DNA of 64,000 bases from an uncultured Lachnospiraceae bacterium (GTDB lineage: Bacteria > Bacillota > Clostridia > Lachnospirales > Lachnospiraceae), in NCBI GenBank assembly GCA_950097145.1, contig CATNCF010000008.1, positions 1 to 64,000 of the forward strand, given 5' to 3'. Every line of letters begins with the position of its first letter. The stretch's first letter is position 1. The notes under the pieces are model-generated. The model searched no databases, was not told the DNA's origin, and saw only the letters and a program-made list of their open reading frames with translations. Shown one piece after another: positions 60,274 to 64,000 of the stretch. The translations under genes were made by a program, and so were the position numbers.

Positions 60274-61044
60274 ATGTTATTAGTGGTAGATGTGGGAAAT
60301 ACGAATTTTACCTTTGGGGTATTTGACCAAGATAAGCTGGAGGCAACATTCCGTATCACAACAAAGCTGCAGAGGACATCCGATGAATATGGGATCTGTA
60401 TCCGGGAGCTTTTGGTGCAAAATGGAATTTCTTATGAAAATATAAAAGATGTTATTATAGCATCGGTGGTGCCAAACGTTATGCATTCTTTACTGAGTGC
60501 GTTTATCAAATACTTCAATATTCATCCGGTTGTGGTGGAATCAGGGATTAAGACAGGAATCCGTATTGCTACAGAAAATCCAAAACAGATTGGTGCAGAC
60601 CGAATCGTAGACGCGGCGGCGGCATATGAACTGTACGGCGGTCCAGTATTTGTCATTGATTTTGGAACTGGGACAACTTATGATCTGGTGGATGAGACAG
60701 GCGCTTTTGTGTCCGGGGTGACAGCGCCGGGGATTCGCACCTCAGCGAAAGCTTTATGGGAGGATGCGGCAAAGCTTCCGGAAATTGAAATCAGAAAACC
60801 TGGCAGTATTCTTGCGAAAGAGACCATCAGCAGTATGCAGGCGGGACTGGTGTATGGACAGATTGGACAGACGGAATATATTATCCGGCAGACAAAAAAA
60901 GAGACAGGATATGAAAATCTGAAAGTGGTGGCAACTGGAGGGCTTGGAACTATTATTGCCAGCGAGACAGATTCCATTGACATTTATGATCCCACATTAA
61001 CGCTTCAGGGCCTCAGGCTTATTTACAAAAAGCAGAACAGATAA
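60274..61044 (+). CDS. coaX: Type III pantothenate kinase
   Basis: 256 residues. First step of CoA synthesis. ASKHA-type motifs: [15 protein letters not shown] at the N-terminus, [46 protein letters not shown], and [13 protein letters not shown]. The Asp of DVGNTN, the Asp of GADR and the later DFGTGTT are intact. Ribosome site ggaggat. Neighbour of birA, another cofactor gene. Confidence 0.97.
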   Translation: MLLVVDVGNTNFTFGVFDQDKLEATFRITTKLQRTSDEYGICIRELLVQNGISYENIKDVIIASVVPNVMHSLLSAFIKYFNIHPVVVESGIKTGIRIATENPKQIGADRIVDAAAAYELYGGPVFVIDFGTGTTYDLVDETGAFVSGVTAPGIRTSAKALWEDAAKLPEIEIRKPGSILAKETISSMQAGLVYGQIGQTEYIIRQTKKETGYENLKVVATGGLGTIIASETDSIDIYDPTLTLQGLRLIYKKQNR

Positions 61045-61068
61045 AACAGAAGGACTCATAAAAGAACA

Positions 61069-62046
61069 ATGGATAAGTTAAAAATAGGAAATGTAATTTT
61101 GGAAAATAATTTAGTTCTGGCGCCGATGGCAGGGGTTTGTGACCTGCCATTTCGTGTGCTCTGCAAAGAACAGGGGGCAGGGCTTCTATGCATGGAAATG
61201 GTCAGCGCAAAAGGAATTTACTACCATAATAAAAATACAGAAATTCTGCTGTCTACGGTACAAGAGGAACGCCCCATTTCCCTGCAGTTATTTGGGGCAG
61301 ACCCAGAACTTATGAGTGAGATGGCAAAACGCATAGAAGACCGGCCATTTGATATTTTGGATATAAATATGGGCTGCCCGGTGCCTAAGGTAGTAAATAA
61401 TGGAGAGGGCTCCGCTTTGATGAAACAGCCTCGGCTGGTATTTGAAATTGTTTCCAGGATAGTGAAAGCAATCCGTAAACCGGTGACGGTGAAAATCCGC
61501 AAGGGATTTGACGAAGCACATGTCAATGCAGTAGAGATTGCCAGAATTGCAGAAGAGGCAGGAGCAGCGGCCATAGCAGTTCATGGAAGAACCAGAGAGC
61601 AATATTATTCTGGCAGAGCCGACTGGGATATTATCCGGCAGGTGAAAGAGGCAGTGTCCATTCCGGTAATTGGAAACGGGGATCTTCTGACTGGCCAGGA
61701 TGTGATGGCGATGAAAGAGCAAACTGGCTGCGACGGATTTATGATCGGCAGGGGCGCCCAGGGTAATCCTTGGATTTTCCAGCAGATGCTGCATTATCTT
61801 GAAACTGGGGAGAGACTTTGCAAACCAGACATGAAAGAGGTGGCAGAAATGCTTTTGCGCCATGCCGGGAGGCAGATCGCGTTGAAAGGTGAATTCACGG
61901 GAATCCGGGAAATGCGGAAACATGCGGCATGGTACACCAGCGGTTATAAAAATTCAGCAAAACTCCGGGGCAGGATAAATGAAGTGCATTCCTATCAGCA
62001 GCTTGAGGAATTGTTTCAGGAAGTAATACAGAAATCAGACACATAA
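61069..62046 (+). CDS. dusB: tRNA-dihydrouridine synthase (DusB-type)
   Basis: 325 residues, FMN-dependent. LVLAPMAGVCDLPFRVLC, DILDINMGCPVPKVVNNGEGSAL with the catalytic Cys of GCP, VKIRKGFD, AVHGRTREQYYSGRADWD, IGNGDLL and FMIGRGAQGNPWIF. It reduces uridines in the D-loop of tRNAs. Last gene of the birA-coaX run before a 60-base gap. Confidence 0.95.
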   Translation: MDKLKIGNVILENNLVLAPMAGVCDLPFRVLCKEQGAGLLCMEMVSAKGIYYHNKNTEILLSTVQEERPISLQLFGADPELMSEMAKRIEDRPFDILDINMGCPVPKVVNNGEGSALMKQPRLVFEIVSRIVKAIRKPVTVKIRKGFDEAHVNAVEIARIAEEAGAAAIAVHGRTREQYYSGRADWDIIRQVKEAVSIPVIGNGDLLTGQDVMAMKEQTGCDGFMIGRGAQGNPWIFQQMLHYLETGERLCKPDMKEVAEMLLRHAGRQIALKGEFTGIREMRKHAAWYTSGYKNSAKLRGRINEVHSYQQLEELFQEVIQKSDT

Positions 62047-62106
62047 GTTGTCATTTGCCGCTGGGTCTTTTCATATACTGGAGGGAGGACAACTTGGAGG
62101 CAGTAT

Positions 62107-62727
62107 ATGAATAGGGAAGAAGAGACAGGCTGTTTCGAAAGAACAACAACGCAGGAAGAATCCTGGTTCCTGCGGCTGAAAGCATTTTGGAATAGAATCA
62201 TCTATGGGGTACAACATGAAATTCCTAAATATACAGAAGAGGCGGAAGAGGAAGAAAAAGGGAATCCTTTTCTTCCGAAACTGCGCAGCATTTTAGAACA
62301 TCTTTTGCCGATGTATCAGATATCTTACCGGGAGTTCCATCCTCTTTTGATCGATACCGATACTCCTCCAGAGTCTTTGCTTGATGATGACCCTGCAGAA
62401 ATAGTATTGGATCAGATATCAGACGATTTGAATTTTCTGAGGATTTCTACAGACCGTCCTGCATATTTTTCAGATTATATTCACAGAATGTATGAGGAAA
62501 GCGGTCTGGTGGTGCAAATTGAGCATAAGGGGCAGGAGGTTCTTGAGGATGTCAATGTGATTTTAGATCTGGAAGAGAGGGGAGATTGTTCTCGAAAGTA
62601 TATGCGGGAGCATATTTTGTACATTCCAGTCTTTAAACGGAAATGGAATCGTCTGGAAACTTTGCAGAATCTTGACATATCCATACCTATCGGTTATAAT
62701 ACTGTGATTGTTAAAGGAATATCTTAA
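62107..62727 (+). CDS. Conserved protein of unknown function
   Basis: 206 residues, soluble, acidic. FLRLKAFWNRIIYGVQHEIPKY near the start; DDDPAEIVLDQISDDLNFLRISTDRPAYFSDYI (key: D.ISDDLNFL.ISTDRP.YF) in the middle; YIPVFKRKWNRLETL near the end. I do not recognise a family. Preceded by tggaggcagtat. Located between dusB and greA, so probably a small co-transcribed housekeeping gene of this lineage. Confidence 0.65.
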   Translation: MNREEETGCFERTTTQEESWFLRLKAFWNRIIYGVQHEIPKYTEEAEEEEKGNPFLPKLRSILEHLLPMYQISYREFHPLLIDTDTPPESLLDDDPAEIVLDQISDDLNFLRISTDRPAYFSDYIHRMYEESGLVVQIEHKGQEVLEDVNVILDLEERGDCSRKYMREHILYIPVFKRKWNRLETLQNLDISIPIGYNTVIVKGIS

Positions 62728-62764
62728 ATTCCCTTATTTTGTAATTTTAGGAAGGTGTAGTATT

Positions 62765-63244
62765 ATGGAAAAGAAAAACTTATTGACGTATGAAGGATTG
62801 CAGAAATTAGAGACAGAGCTGCATGATCTGAAAGTGGTAAAGAGAAAGGAAGTTTCTCAGAAAATTAAGGAAGCAAGGGAGCAGGGGGATCTTTCTGAAA
62901 ATGCAGAGTATGATGCGGCAAAGGACGAGCAGCGGGATATTGAAGCCAGAATTGAAGAAATTGAAAAGATATTAAAGAACGCTGAAGTTGTGGTAGAAGA
63001 TGAAGTGGATCTGGATAAAATCAATGTGGGATGTAAAGTCAGGATTTTAGACTGTGAATTTGATGAAGAATTGGAATATAAGATTGTTGGTTCCACTGAG
63101 GCAAGCAGCCTTCAGGGGAAAATTTCCAATGAGTCTCCGGTGGGAAAGGCGCTGATTGGAGCAAGAATTGGGGACGTAGTGAAGATAGAGACACAGGCAG
63201 GCGTTTTGGAATACAAGGTATTGGAAATACAGCGTTCTAATTAA
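62765..63244 (+). CDS. greA: Transcription elongation factor GreA
   Basis: 159 residues. N-terminal coiled coil with EAREQGDLSENAEYDAAKDEQ, whose tip acidic residues reach the polymerase active site to help cleave backtracked RNA, and a C-terminal FKBP-like domain (NVGCKVRILDCE, ISNESPVGKALIGARIGDVVKIET). Start at 62765 follows ggaaggtg; 19 upstream in-frame codons overlap the previous gene and lack a ribosome site. Confidence 0.97.
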   Translation: MEKKNLLTYEGLQKLETELHDLKVVKRKEVSQKIKEAREQGDLSENAEYDAAKDEQRDIEARIEEIEKILKNAEVVVEDEVDLDKINVGCKVRILDCEFDEELEYKIVGSTEASSLQGKISNESPVGKALIGARIGDVVKIETQAGVLEYKVLEIQRSN

Positions 63245-63292
63245 TGTGCAGCCGTGACGGCAGAACGCGCATACAGAATGGAGGAAAAGAAG

Positions 63293-64000
63293 ATGGGACA
63301 GAACGGTCAGTCGCCAGAACAGGATTTGAATCAGCTCTTAAAGGTTCGCCATGATAAATTAAAGGATTTACAGGATAATGGCAAAGATCCTTTTCAGATT
63401 ACAAAATATGAAGTTACAAACCACAGCCAGGAGATTAAAGATCATTATGATAGCTTGGAAGGACAGACGGTCAGCATTGCCGGCAGAATGATGTTTAAAC
63501 GAGTCATGGGGAAGGCTTCTTTTTGTAATGTCCAGGATTTAGAGGGAAATATCCAGGCATATGTGGCCAGGGATAATATTGGTGAAGACAGTTATAAAGA
63601 TTTTAAAAAATATGATGTGGGAGATATTTTGGGTATCAAGGGGGAAGTATTTACCACTAAGACAGGGGAAATCTCTATACATGCCCAGGAAGTTACTCTT
63701 CTTTCTAAAAGCCTTCAGATTCTGCCAGAGAAATATCATGGGCTTACGGACACCGACGCAAGGTACCGTCAGCGTTATGTGGATCTGATTATGAATGCTG
63801 AAGTGAAGGACACCTTTATCAAACGTTCTAAAGTTCTCAGCAGCATCCGGCGGTTTCTGGATGCCCAGGGTTTTATGGAGGTGGAGACTCCTATGCTGGT
63901 GAGCAATGCAGGAGGGGCTGCAGCAAGACCATTTGAGACACATTTTAATGCGCTGAATGAGGATTTGAAGCTGCGTATTTCTTTGGAACTTTATTTAAAA
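63293..64000 (+). CDS. lysS: Lysyl-tRNA synthetase (class II), 5' part
   Basis: The first 236 codons only; the gene runs off the right edge without a stop. OB-fold anticodon-binding domain (VSIAGRMMFKRVMGKASFCNVQDLEGNIQ; key G R.M..R.MGKA.F...QD..G.IQ), then LPEKYHGLTDTDARYRQRYVDLI and class II motif 2 beginnings (SSIRRFLDAQGFMEVETPML). gaggaaaag precedes the ATG. greA-lysS adjacency is common in Clostridia. Confidence 0.95.
   Translation, partial: MGQNGQSPEQDLNQLLKVRHDKLKDLQDNGKDPFQITKYEVTNHSQEIKDHYDSLEGQTVSIAGRMMFKRVMGKASFCNVQDLEGNIQAYVARDNIGEDSYKDFKKYDVGDILGIKGEVFTTKTGEISIHAQEVTLLSKSLQILPEKYHGLTDTDARYRQRYVDLIMNAEVKDTFIKRSKVLSSIRRFLDAQGFMEVETPMLVSNAGGAAARPFETHFNALNEDLKLRISLELYLK

Noticed and set aside
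1..64000. tRNA, rRNA, riboswitch or T-box elements
   Set aside because: I saw no clover-leaf with CCA-type ends, no rRNA sequence and no recognisable riboswitch or T-box core; an automated covariance-model search would settle this.

Overview
This window reads as chromosomal DNA of an anaerobic, spore-forming, flagellated Firmicute of class Clostridia, most likely family Lachnospiraceae. The reasons are strong AGGAGG-type ribosome sites before nearly every gene, Clostridia-type sporulation genes (BofA, a DUF2508 protein, a SleB-type hydrolase), a Lachnospiraceae-style Tad pilus locus with DUF5702 and Flp1 proteins, and a Bacillota-type (T7SSb) type VII secretion locus. Genus and species cannot be fixed from sequence reading alone. 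No rRNA, tRNA, CRISPR array, transposase or complete prophage was recognised.

Layout. 1-1300: AT-rich, mostly non-coding edge with inverted repeats, one small coiled-coil gene and a striking 161-bp palindromic element. 1339-5840: a proline-rich coat-like protein, a class I methyltransferase and a membrane-anchored propeller protein with a C39-like tail. 5838-11073: a short flagellar operon (FliK-like/DUF6240 protein, flagellin, FliS) behind a likely sigma-28 promoter. 11037-11736: DUF2508 and bofA, divergent. 11773-21319: a Tad/Flp pilus operon (TadV, TadZ, TadA, TadB, TadC, Flp1, DUF5702, TadE-like, a second prepilin peptidase, a second pseudopilin) ending in a DUF6382-like/FHA protein. 21755-23180: a flavodoxin-SCP2 protein and a HIT protein.

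23316-47107 is the most interesting part. It is a continuous same-strand type VII secretion locus: FHA protein, 65-aa membrane protein, EssC, EsaB/YukD, five different WXG100 proteins, a membrane protein with a degenerate trypsin fold outside and an FHA domain inside, two effector cassettes (helical-N-terminus substrate + DUF4176 + DUF3592-like membrane protein), a PASTA Ser/Thr kinase, an Ig-domain protein, a PP2C phosphatase and a 1,875-aa secreted Big2 protein. The kinase, phosphatase and several FHA domains suggest secretion or wall contact governed by Ser/Thr phosphorylation. Most FHA domains, however, lack the usual phospho-binding Arg.

47157-64000 is mainly housekeeping: murG (minus strand), pgi, a SleB-type hydrolase, a large secreted GH43 glycosidase, NfeD/SPFH, argF, birA, a DUF6145-like protein, coaX, dusB, an unknown protein, greA and the 5' part of lysS, which runs off the right edge. 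A short deletion derivative of the palindromic element lies after the glycosidase gene.
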